Shown here in pieces: positions 8,526-16,893 of a DNA stretch of 64,000 nucleotides. This DNA comes from an uncultured Peptoniphilus sp. (lineage in GTDB: Bacteria > Bacillota > Clostridia > Tissierellales > Peptoniphilaceae). The stretch's first letter is position 1. Every line of letters begins with the position of its first letter. A program made the position numbers and the translations under genes. Below the pieces are notes generated by a model that saw only the letters and a program-made list of their open reading frames with translations, searched no databases and was not told the DNA's origin. The stretch covers positions 15,137-79,136 of the forward strand of contig CABTZF010000002.1 of assembly GCA_902489255.1 (NCBI GenBank). The letters run 5' to 3'.

Positions 8526-9536
8526 TTATTTTAATATACCAAACTTATAACCTTGACTTTTAAAGTAATCAATTATATGAGGAAGGGCTTCAACTGTAAG
8601 TTCTTTACCTCTGGAGTCATGAGCCAAAACAACTGCTATTTTTGTATTTGTATTTTTTTTCAAATTATTTTTAACATATTCTAGTTGACCTTTTGCAGTT
8701 GTTGGTCTTAGGCTTTTCTTTTCAGCATCACCTACCAAGGTATTCCAATCAATCCAAAAAATCCCGTTAGCTTCTAAAAGTGAATCTGAAGCATCTGTAT
8801 TTTTCCAAGACATATGGCCTCCCGGATATCTGAAACAATTAGTTTTAAAATCTTTGCCAAAAATTTCTCTTAGCCTTTCATTTGTTAGATTAACTTCTTC
8901 AATTATCGTAGATGGATTTGCGATTCTTTTAGGATATAGGTTACTGTAATCATGGCTGAATGAGTGGTTTGCTATTGCATTACCTTCGTTTAAAATTTGA
9001 TGGACTACATTAGCATGAGTTTTATTTATAGATTTTCCTACAAGGAAGAATGTAGCGTGAACCTTCTTTTCTCTCAGCACTTTTAAAATTTGTGGAGTAA
9101 CGTATGTATTTGGACCGTCATCAAAAGTTAAAAAAACAATTTTATCAGTTCCCTTATATGAATTATTTAGGATATATGAATTGATTTTTTTTGTATCATA
9201 GGCATAAGATTCAGCGCATTTAAAATGGTTGGAATTTTTTACTAAATAACGATCTTTCAAAGAGTCTATATTTTTTAATGGAATGATTGCAATATCTGAT
9301 TTATCAAATAATTTTTTTTCTTTATTATAGGCTTTGATTCTGGAAATATACCAAGACATGTCATAGGAAAGATTTATTTTTGAAAGCTCCCTATTGTGAA
9401 TTTTTCTTACTGAACAAGACCCAACAATAAAAATAAGAAGGAAGAGAGAAACTATAGAAATCACTTGTCTTTTTCTTTTTCTTTTTCTAGCTCTATGTCT
9501 TCTTTTTATATATTTTTCATCAATGATTTTTTCCAT
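8526..9536 (-). CDS. Membrane-anchored polysaccharide deacetylase (NodB domain)
   Basis: A carbohydrate esterase 4 protein of 336 residues, probably acting on peptidoglycan or another envelope glycan. The N-terminus is very basic (KRRHRARKRKRKR) then hydrophobic, a type II membrane anchor, so the enzyme faces outside. The NodB domain shows TFDDGPN (general base and metal Asp), the metal-binding NHSFSHDY (H-x3-H), RYPGGHMSWK, DWNTLVGD and the LAHDSRG histidine, so all catalytic elements are kept. The N-terminal half before the domain is unassigned. A TTGAAT-N17-TATAGT promoter and GGAGG site precede it. Confidence 0.9.
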   Translation of the reverse strand: MEKIIDEKYIKRRHRARKRKRKRQVISIVSLFLLIFIVGSCSVRKIHNRELSKINLSYDMSWYISRIKAYNKEKKLFDKSDIAIIPLKNIDSLKDRYLVKNSNHFKCAESYAYDTKKINSYILNNSYKGTDKIVFLTFDDGPNTYVTPQILKVLREKKVHATFFLVGKSINKTHANVVHQILNEGNAIANHSFSHDYSNLYPKRIANPSTIIEEVNLTNERLREIFGKDFKTNCFRYPGGHMSWKNTDASDSLLEANGIFWIDWNTLVGDAEKKSLRPTTAKGQLEYVKNNLKKNTNTKIAVVLAHDSRGKELTVEALPHIIDYFKSQGYKFGILK

Positions 9537-9554
9537 AATTAACCTCCATAAGTA

Positions 9555-9583
9555 ACTATACCTTACAGAGCTTAAAGATTCAA
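9555..9583 (-). promoter_or_regulatory. Promoter for polysaccharide deacetylase gene
   Basis: On the minus strand TTGAAT, 17 bases, TATAGT, ending about 20 bases before the coding start. Confidence 0.55.
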
Positions 9584-9783
9584 TGACAAATAGGTTACAT
9601 TTTAGCTTGGCAGGAATACAGAGAAAATTTTTAGATTTTTTTGTCAGAAGTAAGTAGTCGGAATTTTTAAAATAATATCTTTTTTTAAAATTATATTATA
9701 TTAATAATAAATGTACACAAATTCAGCAAAGCAAATTATGTAGAGATAATATTATATATAAATATAATAAACTGCCCCACAAT

Positions 9784-9925
9784 ATGAGACTCTTTCCACT
9801 AACTAAAGAAGATAAAATTTATTTAGAGAGATTAGAAAGACTTTAATTAAAAGTTTAAGAGCGGACACTGGAAAGTTATTTATAGTTCGAGATGGGAATA
9901 GGGATTTTAAAATGTGGTTATAGTA
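9784..9925 (+). pseudogene. Possible decayed GNAT acetyltransferase N-terminus
   Basis: In the 460-base gap between the divergent deacetylase and C39-like genes, one frame from 9784 reads MRLFPLTKEDKIYLERLERL then stops, and another from 9858 reads RADTGKLFIVRDGNRDFKMWL then stops. Together they resemble the start of a GNAT acetyltransferase interrupted by a deletion and frameshift. This is weak; the stretch may be chance. The rest of the gap (9584-9783) is AT-rich with no feature. Confidence 0.25.
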
Positions 9926-9996
9926 TTTAGAAAATTTGTAAGAAATTTGGAATAAAATCTTAAAAATAATTTTATATAATGATTGCGGTGATGAGT

Positions 9997-10803
9997 ATGA
10001 AAAAGATAAAAAGGGCAATCATTATTTTTTTAATAATTTTTCTTGCAAGAGGATTTTTTAATGGAAGAGAAAATATTTTAAACGAAGTAAATTTAAAAGG
10101 TAATGAAAATTTTATTAGAGAAGAAGATTTGTCAGATAAAATAGAAACAATAAGGCAGAAGGCAAAGGATGATGAGGGATATGCTTATGTCTACGAAAAT
10201 ATAAATAGCTTGCCAGACCACATGATAAAGCTTACTGCAAAAAGAGAAGAGGCACTTGGTTTTGTACTTGGATACTTGAAAGACGACAAAAGTCTTGCGA
10301 AAAAAAGCGAAAGCTTTGGCGTAGATAATCCGGTGAAATTTTATTTGCAATTTGATCCTCGTTGGGGATATGAAAAATATGCAGGAGGAGTAATTGGAAC
10401 AAGGGGTTGTATGCCGACAACACTTTCTATGGTTTTAAGTGGTTGCGGAATAAATAGAAGTCCAAAGGAAATTGCAAAGTATGCAGAAAAAAATGGTTTT
10501 GTAGAATCTGGAATGAGTTCTTGGAATCTTGTGGAAGATTATTTAAAAAAAGAAGGTGTAAGTGTTCATGGAATTATGAAAAGTGAAATAATGAGTGAGC
10601 TTGAAAAGGGAAATTTTGTAATTTTATCCTTTGTACCGGGAATTTTTACAGACACAGGACACATAGCCTTGGCAAGTGGACTTGACAATAAAGGAAGAAT
10701 TATTTTAAATGATCCCAATTCTGTTTATAATTCAAAAAACAGATGGCAATATGAGAAGATAAAAAAAGAAATAAAAGCGGCTTGGGCTGTGAATAAAAAC
10801 TAA
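9997..10803 (+). CDS. Secreted or membrane-anchored C39-like peptidase
   Basis: A 268-residue protein with an N-terminal hydrophobic segment after a KKIKR start (signal anchor), an unassigned helical region, then a peptidase C39-like domain. The domain begins at YLQFDPRWGYEKYAGG, has the catalytic cysteine in RGCMPTTLSMVLSG (Cys138), the histidine in DTGHIALASG and the NDPNS segment. Such stand-alone domains are cysteine proteases of unknown target. The chosen ATG follows GGTGAT at 9987-9992; an in-frame ATG six codons earlier has no site. It converges on the YcdB-like gene. Confidence 0.8.
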   Translation: MKKIKRAIIIFLIIFLARGFFNGRENILNEVNLKGNENFIREEDLSDKIETIRQKAKDDEGYAYVYENINSLPDHMIKLTAKREEALGFVLGYLKDDKSLAKKSESFGVDNPVKFYLQFDPRWGYEKYAGGVIGTRGCMPTTLSMVLSGCGINRSPKEIAKYAEKNGFVESGMSSWNLVEDYLKKEGVSVHGIMKSEIMSELEKGNFVILSFVPGIFTDTGHIALASGLDNKGRIILNDPNSVYNSKNRWQYEKIKKEIKAAWAVNKN

Positions 10804-10811
10804 ATTCAATC

Positions 10812-10852
10812 AAAAAAATATCAGCTCACATCCTATTAGGAGGAGCTGATAT
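10812..10852 (-). terminator. Terminator shared by convergent genes
   Basis: Perfect 10-base arms ATATCAGCTC and GAGCTGATAT with inner CCT/AGG pairing. On the minus strand a run of seven T follows, so it ends the YcdB-like transcript; it may also stop the C39 transcript from the other side. Confidence 0.8.
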
Positions 10853-10911
10853 ACAAAACTTTTCACAATATCATTAAATATTTTAATAACATATACTTAT
10901 GCTTAAAAGTC

Positions 10912-12867
10912 TTATAAAGAATATGATTTATATATTATATATAGGGCATCTTCTAAAGTTATTTCTGATTCAGGGTTGGGCTCTTGGTCAAACAAATGAA
11001 ATCCCTTAGCTAATATATAGTATTTTTCGTAGTCTTTTAAATCCTTTTGATTTTTGAATAAGTCATTTCTAAAAATATTATCAGCTTTTAAAAGTTCTCT
11101 GGAGATCGAATCATCTATAGCTAACCTGATAAGTTCTTTTTCCTTAATAGTCTTTTTCAAATCTTCTCTTTTGATTTTATAATTACTTAAAATATAGTCA
11201 TCTATATAATCAGGATTTCTGAAATAAGAAGTTAGGTTTATATAATCTTCATAGGTTATTGGAGCTCTAAGTTTTCTATTTACAAGACCTACACTCATAT
11301 CTTTTAAGTTGTCTAATATCTCTTTATGCTTAGCCTTATCAATATCAGGATAATGAATTTGCTCCTTATAATCTATAATATCTCCATAGGGACTTACAAT
11401 TAATCCGTCTTCATTAACTGTAGGATTTTCTCCTGACTTTGTTGTATATACAAGCTTTACTCCTGTTGGGAATAAAACATATTCTTTCCTAAAACAAGGT
11501 GATGAATAAAATATATTTTCAGCTTGTTCTTTTGTAAGTTTAAAAGGACCGTCAGGAAATTTCACAGAATTTTTTGTATAGTTAAAAAATTCAATTTTCT
11601 TGGTTTGCGGGTTAATAGAAATATTTACACCCTCATATATAATATATCTATTATTTACATATCTTGGGAAGGTAACAGAATTTTTATCAACAATTCCCTT
11701 ATTAAGAAATATACTTGAATCCTTTAAATATTTTTTTGTGAAATTTGTTGCTATACTTAAGGCTTCTTTTTCATCTAAAATTTTATTTGTTTTCTTTTTA
11801 TCAAGAATATAAGTTGAATAAGATATAAGATTTAGATTTGTTGCATCAAGTTCCAAATTAGATTCATTTTTTTCACCGGTTGTCTTTATGAAGTAGAAGT
11901 AGTTTTCGCCATTTGAACGCAAAACTGCTTTATCAAGCTTGGAATTTTTCGGGAAAATTTCTTTGGCTATTTTTAATGCTTCATCTTTTGACTTTAAATT
12001 TTTAATATTATCTAAAGTTTTGATTTCAACATCTGTTAAAGCTGCACCACTATCCGCTTCCTTAGCTTCTTCAGTCTTATACAAATTATTTTGTATATCA
12101 TCTTCTTTAACAAATGTTCCATCTGCTGCATAAATTGCCTTAAAATTAGGAATTGTTATTAAATTACTTACATTTTTGTTATTTACTAAATACGCTTCTT
12201 CAAAAGCTTGTGATTTTTTTGAGATTTCTTTTGCCTTATCAAGACCTATATCTTTAGAAAATTTAAAGTCTTCATCTTTTAGAAATGTCAAGATGAAATT
12301 ATAACCACGAACCTTAGAAAATTCTGTAACTTCATTTTTGTTAAAAGAATACAAAACGCTAACAGTATCTTCCGGGAAAGGGATATCGTTGTAAAACCTG
12401 GTGTACTCAAAACTTATTTCTGACAGGTTACGTTCAAGCATTACATTTTCAAGTTTATATTTATTAAAAAAATTTTTATCAATGGTCTTTAATAAATTTT
12501 CCACAGATTCCTTTGCTTTATTTCTATCTATGGAGAAAGATATATTCTTATTAAAATCATCTTTTTCATTTGAATATTTTGAATAATTAAGAATTTCCCC
12601 ATCGGATGAAGTTTCTATATTTATACTTCCAAGTTTTTCATCAGACCAGGCATAGGTATAATATACTTTGCCCTTGGCCCTTTCTGATAAGAATTTAATA
12701 TTATCATAATTTTCATATTGGTTTTCTGAAATATTAAATTCACTATATTCTTTGTCTATACCAAAGATTTCTTTTAGTCTTAAAATATCTTTTCTATTAT
12801 TCTCCTGTGCTGATACTGAGCTCAGGCTGAGAATAAGGATAATAAATATACTTATTAATTTTTTCAT
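10912..12867 (-). CDS. Secreted YcdB/YcdC-domain protein with degenerate SLH-like C-terminus
   Basis: A 651-residue exported protein: MKKLISIFIILILSLSSVSA is a signal peptide. The middle repeats a PepSY-like module, seen as DKAKEISKK, DEALKIAKEIFPKNS, EKEALSIATNFTKK-type helices each followed by a beta region with FEYTRFYND or YFYFIKTTGE; this matches YcdB/YcdC repeats. The C-terminus (KDYEKYYILAKGFHLFDQEPNPESEITLEDALYIIYKSY, from about residue 610) looks like a single worn SLH motif. PepSY modules are often inhibitory domains of exported peptidases, but the function here is unknown. Confidence 0.72.
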   Translation of the reverse strand: MKKLISIFIILILSLSSVSAQENNRKDILRLKEIFGIDKEYSEFNISENQYENYDNIKFLSERAKGKVYYTYAWSDEKLGSINIETSSDGEILNYSKYSNEKDDFNKNISFSIDRNKAKESVENLLKTIDKNFFNKYKLENVMLERNLSEISFEYTRFYNDIPFPEDTVSVLYSFNKNEVTEFSKVRGYNFILTFLKDEDFKFSKDIGLDKAKEISKKSQAFEEAYLVNNKNVSNLITIPNFKAIYAADGTFVKEDDIQNNLYKTEEAKEADSGAALTDVEIKTLDNIKNLKSKDEALKIAKEIFPKNSKLDKAVLRSNGENYFYFIKTTGEKNESNLELDATNLNLISYSTYILDKKKTNKILDEKEALSIATNFTKKYLKDSSIFLNKGIVDKNSVTFPRYVNNRYIIYEGVNISINPQTKKIEFFNYTKNSVKFPDGPFKLTKEQAENIFYSSPCFRKEYVLFPTGVKLVYTTKSGENPTVNEDGLIVSPYGDIIDYKEQIHYPDIDKAKHKEILDNLKDMSVGLVNRKLRAPITYEDYINLTSYFRNPDYIDDYILSNYKIKREDLKKTIKEKELIRLAIDDSISRELLKADNIFRNDLFKNQKDLKDYEKYYILAKGFHLFDQEPNPESEITLEDALYIIYKSYSL

Positions 12868-12916
12868 GGTAAACCTCTTTTCTTTATTTTATTAATCTGT
12901 AAAAGTTCTATCTTTA

Positions 12917-12944
12917 ATAAAAAAGGGCATAAGAATATTGCCCT
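12917..12944 (-). terminator. Terminator after DUF1858 gene
   Basis: Minus-strand stem AGGGCA/TGCCCT followed by TTTTTTATT, located just past the DUF1858 stop codon. Confidence 0.75.
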
Positions 12945-12958
12945 AAATATTATTATAA

Positions 12959-13171
12959 TTAAATATCTTCTGTTGTTTTGCCTTCTTCAGAATTTAAGGC
13001 ATTTAAAATCATATTAGGATCAATTCCGTGAACCATAGCAGCTTCTTCAAGAGTTTCCATTTGAGAAGCCGGACACATTATGCAGCCCATGCCAAAACTC
13101 ATTAGCGTTCCTATTGATTGCGGTTTTTCAGAAAGAATTTCTCCAATTAACATATCTTTAGTTATTTTCAT
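12959..13171 (-). CDS. DUF1858 domain-containing protein
   Basis: A 70-residue protein that is one DUF1858 domain: MKITKDMLIGEILSEKPQSIGTLMSFGMGCIMCPASQMETLEEAAMVHGID. The GMGCIMCPAS segment carries a CxxC pair, typical of this family, which is often linked to iron-sulfur or redox enzymes such as hybrid-cluster proteins. Function is not established. A GGAGGTG site precedes the ATG. It sits as a single-gene unit with its own terminator between two exported-protein genes. Confidence 0.85.
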   Translation of the reverse strand: MKITKDMLIGEILSEKPQSIGTLMSFGMGCIMCPASQMETLEEAAMVHGIDPNMILNALNSEEGKTTEDI

Positions 13172-13221
13172 TCTAACACCTCCATATTCTACTAAAATAA
13201 TTATACCCAGAATTTTCTAAA

Positions 13222-14139
13222 TCACTTATAGTTTATTTCTGATAATTTTCTAAAGTTATTTACCGTCTCTTCACCTTCATAATAGCCCATTTGCACTTTG
13301 AAGGGTGCTTGAGCATCAAAATCGAATTTTTTCAAATATTCTTTAAGGTCAAATTCACCTGTATATGAGAAAAATTCTTTTTTTTCATTTTGCTCTAAGC
13401 AGATTACAGGTGAGTAATTTATTTTACCCTTATATTTTTTCATAAGAGGCTTCACAGTAACCAAAGCCTTTTCTTGATTGTATTCTTCACCTGCCGATAA
13501 TTGGCCCTGTTCTTTTGTAAGCACAACCAAATTATCCATTTGGTCAAAAAATTGGACAATTGAAAGTTTTGGATTTTCTTGTATATTAAAAAATTTGCTA
13601 TTTTTAATTTTAGCTGATAAGTCTATAATCTTAACTTCTTCTTGATTATTCATTAGAGACAAGGGTTCTAATTTATCAGATTTTACAATTACAGTATTTG
13701 ATTCTTTATCAAAACTTACATAAAAACCTATTACTCTTCCCAGTTCACGTAAGGAGAAATAATTATAACCATCTACAGAATATGAATTAAAAGAAATTTC
13801 TTCACCGTCAACTAAAATTTTTTGGCTGCTAGGTTTTGGATCGGAATTACTATCTTTAAGTTCTTGTAAATCATCTTTAGTTTTTGTGTAATTACCTTCT
13901 CTGGAAATTTCGATTATATTTTTATTTTCAATATAATTTACTGAAAAGCTGGCATCTGTATTTGCCAATAAACTTGCCAGGTCACGAAGTTTGAAATAAT
14001 TATTATTTTTAATAATATAGCCTTTAACGGAAGTTTCTTTGCCGTCAAAAATTAAATTTTGTCCGGAAACTTTTGTCATGGCATTGACAGAACTTAGTAA
14101 AATAAGTGCTGTTGATAAAACAGGTAAAAATTTTTTCAT
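13222..14139 (-). CDS. Exported protein with two copper-amine-oxidase-like stalk domains
   Basis: A 305-residue secreted protein. After the signal peptide (MKKFLPVLSTALILLSSVNA) come two stalk-type domains, with YFKLRDLASLLANTDASFSVNY (about residues 48-69) and YFSLRELGRVIGFYVSFDKE (about 125-144), each ending in a short I(I/V)-type strand. The C-terminal 140 residues are unassigned and include the NFRKLSEINYK end. These domains are common exported modules in clostridia and imply no amine-oxidase activity. The start is set four codons after the first ATG because GGAGGTG lies directly upstream of it. A paralogous stalk domain occurs at 56669-57301. Confidence 0.75.
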   Translation of the reverse strand: MKKFLPVLSTALILLSSVNAMTKVSGQNLIFDGKETSVKGYIIKNNNYFKLRDLASLLANTDASFSVNYIENKNIIEISREGNYTKTKDDLQELKDSNSDPKPSSQKILVDGEEISFNSYSVDGYNYFSLRELGRVIGFYVSFDKESNTVIVKSDKLEPLSLMNNQEEVKIIDLSAKIKNSKFFNIQENPKLSIVQFFDQMDNLVVLTKEQGQLSAGEEYNQEKALVTVKPLMKKYKGKINYSPVICLEQNEKKEFFSYTGEFDLKEYLKKFDFDAQAPFKVQMGYYEGEETVNNFRKLSEINYK

Positions 14140-14238
14140 AGGCACCTCCATTAAGAATTATACTATATTATGTTGTAAGGGTAAAGTTAAGGCAAATAGT
14201 AAAAAAGCAAATAAATTGAAAAGCTGGTATAAAATAAA

Positions 14239-14267
14239 TTGACTTGCCTATATATAAGTGATAAGAT
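14239..14267 (+). promoter_or_regulatory. Promoter for the SAM riboswitch-metK transcript
   Basis: TTGACT, 17 bases, TAAGAT. It predicts transcription starting at about 14274, exactly where the riboswitch P1 helix begins. Confidence 0.75.
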
Positions 14268-14274
14268 TAATTCA

Positions 14275-14398
14275 CCTTATTGAGAGCGGCGGAGTGAATG
14301 GGCACTATGAAACCCGGCAACCTAGTTGGTGCTAAATCCCACAGAGTTTTTCTGAAAGATGAGGGTATAAATAGCCTCTCTTCTAGAGAGGATTTTTT
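14275..14398 (+). promoter_or_regulatory. SAM-I (S-box) riboswitch with terminator
   Basis: The conserved S-box core is present (GGCGGAGTGA, ATGAAACCCGGCAACC, GGTGCTAAATCC, GAAAGATGAGGG). P1 forms between CCTTATT (14275-14281) and GATGAGG (14358-14364), seven pairs. The terminator is CCTCTCT-TCT-AGAGAGG (14375-14391) plus a run of seven T. GAGG (14361-14364) can instead pair with CCTC (14375-14378), an antiterminator. So SAM binding should turn off metK, the SAM synthase gene, as feedback control. Confidence 0.95.
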
Positions 14399-14412
14399 TA
14401 TAGGAGGAACAA

Positions 14413-15597
14413 ATGAAAAAATGGATTTTTACTTCAGAATCAGTAACTGAAGGGCATCCGGACAAAGTTTGCGATCAAATTTCAGATGCAGTTGTAGATG
14501 CAATTTTAAAAGATGATAAAAATGCGAGGGTAGCTTGTGAAACCTTGGCAACAACAGGGCTTATATTAATTACAGGTGAAATAACTACAGAAACCTATGT
14601 GGATTTTACAAAATTAGCAAGAGAAGTTTTAGAAGACATAGGTTATAACAGGGCAAAATTTGGTTTTGATGCAACAACTTGTGCGGTTTTATCAGCCATT
14701 AAAGACCAATCCGGTGATATAGCAATGGGTGTTGATAGGTTTAAAAATTTAGATTTTAATGATGAAGATGGATTTGATGCTTTAGGAGCCGGGGATCAAG
14801 GTATGATGTTCGGATATGCATGTAGAGAAACAGATGAATATATGCCCCTACCAATTTCTTTAGCCCATAAGCTATCAAGACAGCTATCAAAAGTTAGAAA
14901 AAATAATACTTTAGATTATTTAAGACCTGACGGTAAAAGCCAAGTTAGCGTTGAATATCATAATGGAGTTGCTAAGAGGATTGAAAATATAGTTATATCA
15001 GCTCAACATTCTCCTGAAGTATCTATTGAAGACTTAAGAAAAGATATAAAAAAAGAAATAATTGATAAAATTGTTCCCGTTGAATTAATTGATGACAAAA
15101 CATCAATTTATATTAATCCTACCGGACGATTTGTAATTGGTGGACCAATGGGAGATGCAGGTTTAACAGGACGAAAAATAATTGTTGATACTTATGGAGG
15201 ATATGCAAGGCATGGCGGAGGAGCTTTTTCAGGTAAGGATCCGACAAAAGTTGATAGGTCTGCTGCATATTATGCAAGATATATAGCAAAAAATTTAGTA
15301 GCCGCAGGAGTTTGTGACAAAGTAGAAATTGGACTTGCCTATGCTATTGGAGTTGCCAGTCCCACTTCAATTTATGTTGAAACATTTGGCACAGGTAAAA
15401 TTCCTGATAACGAAATAGAGAAACTTGTAAAGAAACATTTTGATCCTAGACCGGCTGCAATAATTAAAAATTTAGATTTATTAAGACCAATTTATCGACA
15501 AGTTGCAACTTATGGTCATTTTGGAAGAAATGATTTGGATTTATCTTGGGAAAAATTGGACAAGGTAGACGAAATAAAGAATAGTATTAATTTATAA
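14413..15597 (+). CDS. metK: S-adenosylmethionine synthase
   Basis: Makes SAM from methionine and ATP. The 394 residues contain the N-terminal [32 protein letters not shown] (about residues 119-130), the phosphate loop [21 protein letters not shown] and the metal/phosphate-binding [16 protein letters not shown]. Length is typical. It is under the S-box riboswitch just upstream, which closes a feedback loop. Its stop codon overlaps the start of the CPBP gene by one base. Confidence 0.98.
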   Translation: MKKWIFTSESVTEGHPDKVCDQISDAVVDAILKDDKNARVACETLATTGLILITGEITTETYVDFTKLAREVLEDIGYNRAKFGFDATTCAVLSAIKDQSGDIAMGVDRFKNLDFNDEDGFDALGAGDQGMMFGYACRETDEYMPLPISLAHKLSRQLSKVRKNNTLDYLRPDGKSQVSVEYHNGVAKRIENIVISAQHSPEVSIEDLRKDIKKEIIDKIVPVELIDDKTSIYINPTGRFVIGGPMGDAGLTGRKIIVDTYGGYARHGGGAFSGKDPTKVDRSAAYYARYIAKNLVAAGVCDKVEIGLAYAIGVASPTSIYVETFGTGKIPDNEIEKLVKKHFDPRPAAIIKNLDLLRPIYRQVATYGHFGRNDLDLSWEKLDKVDEIKNSINL

Positions 15598-16286
15598 TGA
15601 AAAATAAGAGAACTTATCCCAAAATAAACGCTCCTTCTTGGAAATGGATACTAGGAATATGTGCTTGCTATCTATCATTATTAATAGCTTCATTAATAAT
15701 TGAGTTATTAAAAATAGATGATATGATAATTCAGGGAATTATCCTAAGTTTTTTTGCATGCTCAGGGGCTCTTATAATAGATAAAAATATCTTAAAAAAG
15801 TTATTTTTATTTCCAAATTTTAGGGATATAAAATTAACTTTTTTAGGCCTATTAATAGCTGTATTATTTATTTTTATAGCAGCAATTACAGCAAGTGCAT
15901 TAAATATAGGTGGGAATGTAAATCCTATATTCGGACTTATAGATAAATCAAATATAGGGAAAATTATTATTTCATCAGCCATTCAATTTATTGGAGAAGA
16001 AATAATGTTTGTTTTGCCATTTCTTTTTATTATTAATAAATGTACAAAAATTAATATGAAATGGAGAGCCTTCTTAGCTACGATATTTTCATCTTTATTG
16101 TTTGGTGCCTTACACATACCAACATATCAATTTAACATAGGTCAGGCTTTGGTTTTAATAGGAATAATAAGAACAGGCATTACCATATCATATATATTTA
16201 CAAAAAATTTGACAGTTAGTTATTTGGTACATTCTTTATATGATTGGATAATAATATTATCAGCCTTTCAATTCAATCTAATATAA
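15597..16286 (+). CDS. CPBP (CAAX-type) family integral membrane protein
   Basis: A 229-residue polytopic membrane protein with about six to seven hydrophobic helices. It carries the two signatures of the CPBP/Abi family: a glutamate pair in FIGEEIMFVLPF (E134, E135) and a histidine in LFGALHIPTYQF (H173). The usual EExxxR arginine is replaced by valine, a variation I believe occurs in some lactic-acid-bacterium members, so catalysis is uncertain. Roles in the family include prenyl-protein proteolysis and bacteriocin self-immunity. Coupling to metK may be positional only. A strong terminator follows. Confidence 0.8.
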   Translation: MKNKRTYPKINAPSWKWILGICACYLSLLIASLIIELLKIDDMIIQGIILSFFACSGALIIDKNILKKLFLFPNFRDIKLTFLGLLIAVLFIFIAAITASALNIGGNVNPIFGLIDKSNIGKIIISSAIQFIGEEIMFVLPFLFIINKCTKINMKWRAFLATIFSSLLFGALHIPTYQFNIGQALVLIGIIRTGITISYIFTKNLTVSYLVHSLYDWIIILSAFQFNLI

Positions 16287-16320
16287 AAAAAATAGACGGA
16301 AAATCCGTCTACTTTTTTAT
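16287..16320 (+). terminator. Terminator of metK-CPBP operon
   Basis: Perfect arms TAGACGGA and TCCGTCTA with an AAA loop, then CTTTTTTAT. Confidence 0.9.
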
Positions 16321-16327
16321 TTGTAAG

Positions 16328-16389
16328 AAAAAAACCGAGACGCTATCTCGGCAATAAAAGGAGATTAATTAAAGTATATTAAATAATCT
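16328..16389 (-). ncRNA. Candidate small RNA ending in a strong terminator
   Basis: On the minus strand, CCGAGA-TAGCG-TCTCGG followed by seven T is an intrinsic terminator with no intact gene before it. About 60 bases upstream lies TTGCTT (16419-16424), 17 bases, TAATAT (16396-16401), a possible promoter. The predicted RNA carries an unpaired CUCCUUUU (complement of 16356-16363), able to pair with ribosome binding sites, and no start codon. It may instead be the leftover end of a decayed gene. Confidence 0.25.
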
Positions 16390-16637
16390 AATAATATATT
16401 AGCATAGTAAACAAACTAAAGCAAGTTTATTTTTGAAAATTATTAAAATCTTTTATTAGAAAATTGAAATTTTCTAGCTTAAAGGGACAATAAAACAATT
16501 TAGTTGTTGATATATTATTGCCATCCAAATAACCCGGAAGAAATAAGAAGTAAGGAAAAATATTAGAGTCTAATAAAAAAATTCCTAACAAAAGGAAAAT
16601 CTCTATAAGCTTACAATGAAAATCACTATATAAAAAT

Positions 16638-16786
16638 AATGAATTGGATGAAGAATTAGTGAACAATCTGCCAAGAAAAATCTTAAAATTCCAATCTCGA
16701 TAGAGGTTATTGGAGAAGAACTCAATAATTTAGGGTTAATGGATACTTTTGGAAAATTAGTTCAATTTTATATTCAATTTAGATAA
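16638..16786 (+). pseudogene. Frameshifted gene remnant of unknown family
   Basis: In the 607-base gap before the J-protein gene, one frame reads NELDEELVNNLPRKILK and stops. A second frame from 16688 continues with IPISIEVIGEELNNLGLMDTFGKLVQFYIQFR and stops. The composition is protein-like and the break looks like a one-base frameshift. No family recognised. Upstream (16430-16630) has several stops in all frames. Confidence 0.35.
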
Positions 16787-16816
16787 TAAAAATTTAAAAA
16801 ACTTAAATTTAATCTA

Positions 16817-16845
16817 TTGTATTAGGTAAAAAGATGTTGTATAAT
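16817..16845 (+). promoter_or_regulatory. Promoter of the J-protein/clpB operon
   Basis: TTGTAT, 17 bases, TATAAT. It places the transcription start near 16852, inside the CtsR site. Confidence 0.7.
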
Positions 16846-16850
16846 ATAAA

Positions 16851-16867
16851 TGTCAAAGATAGTCAAA
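16851..16867 (+). promoter_or_regulatory. CtsR operator
   Basis: TGTCAAA-GAT-AGTCAAA: two direct heptads separated by three bases. It matches the known CtsR consensus (GTCAAA-NAN-RGTCAAA) at every conserved base and overlaps the predicted start of transcription, so CtsR binding would block initiation until heat stress. The ctsR gene is not in the window. Confidence 0.88.
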
Positions 16868-16893
16868 CTATTTTTTCCAGGAGGTGAATTACT

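Noticed and set aside
10912..12867. Small plus-strand frames opposite the YcdB-like gene
   Set aside because: All are hydrophobic antisense shadows of a gene with a clear signal peptide and repeats.
16427..16666. 79-residue minus-strand frame before the terminator at 16328-16351
   Set aside because: Low-complexity hydrophobic product, no ribosome site, no family; more likely chance in an AT-rich gap with remnants.
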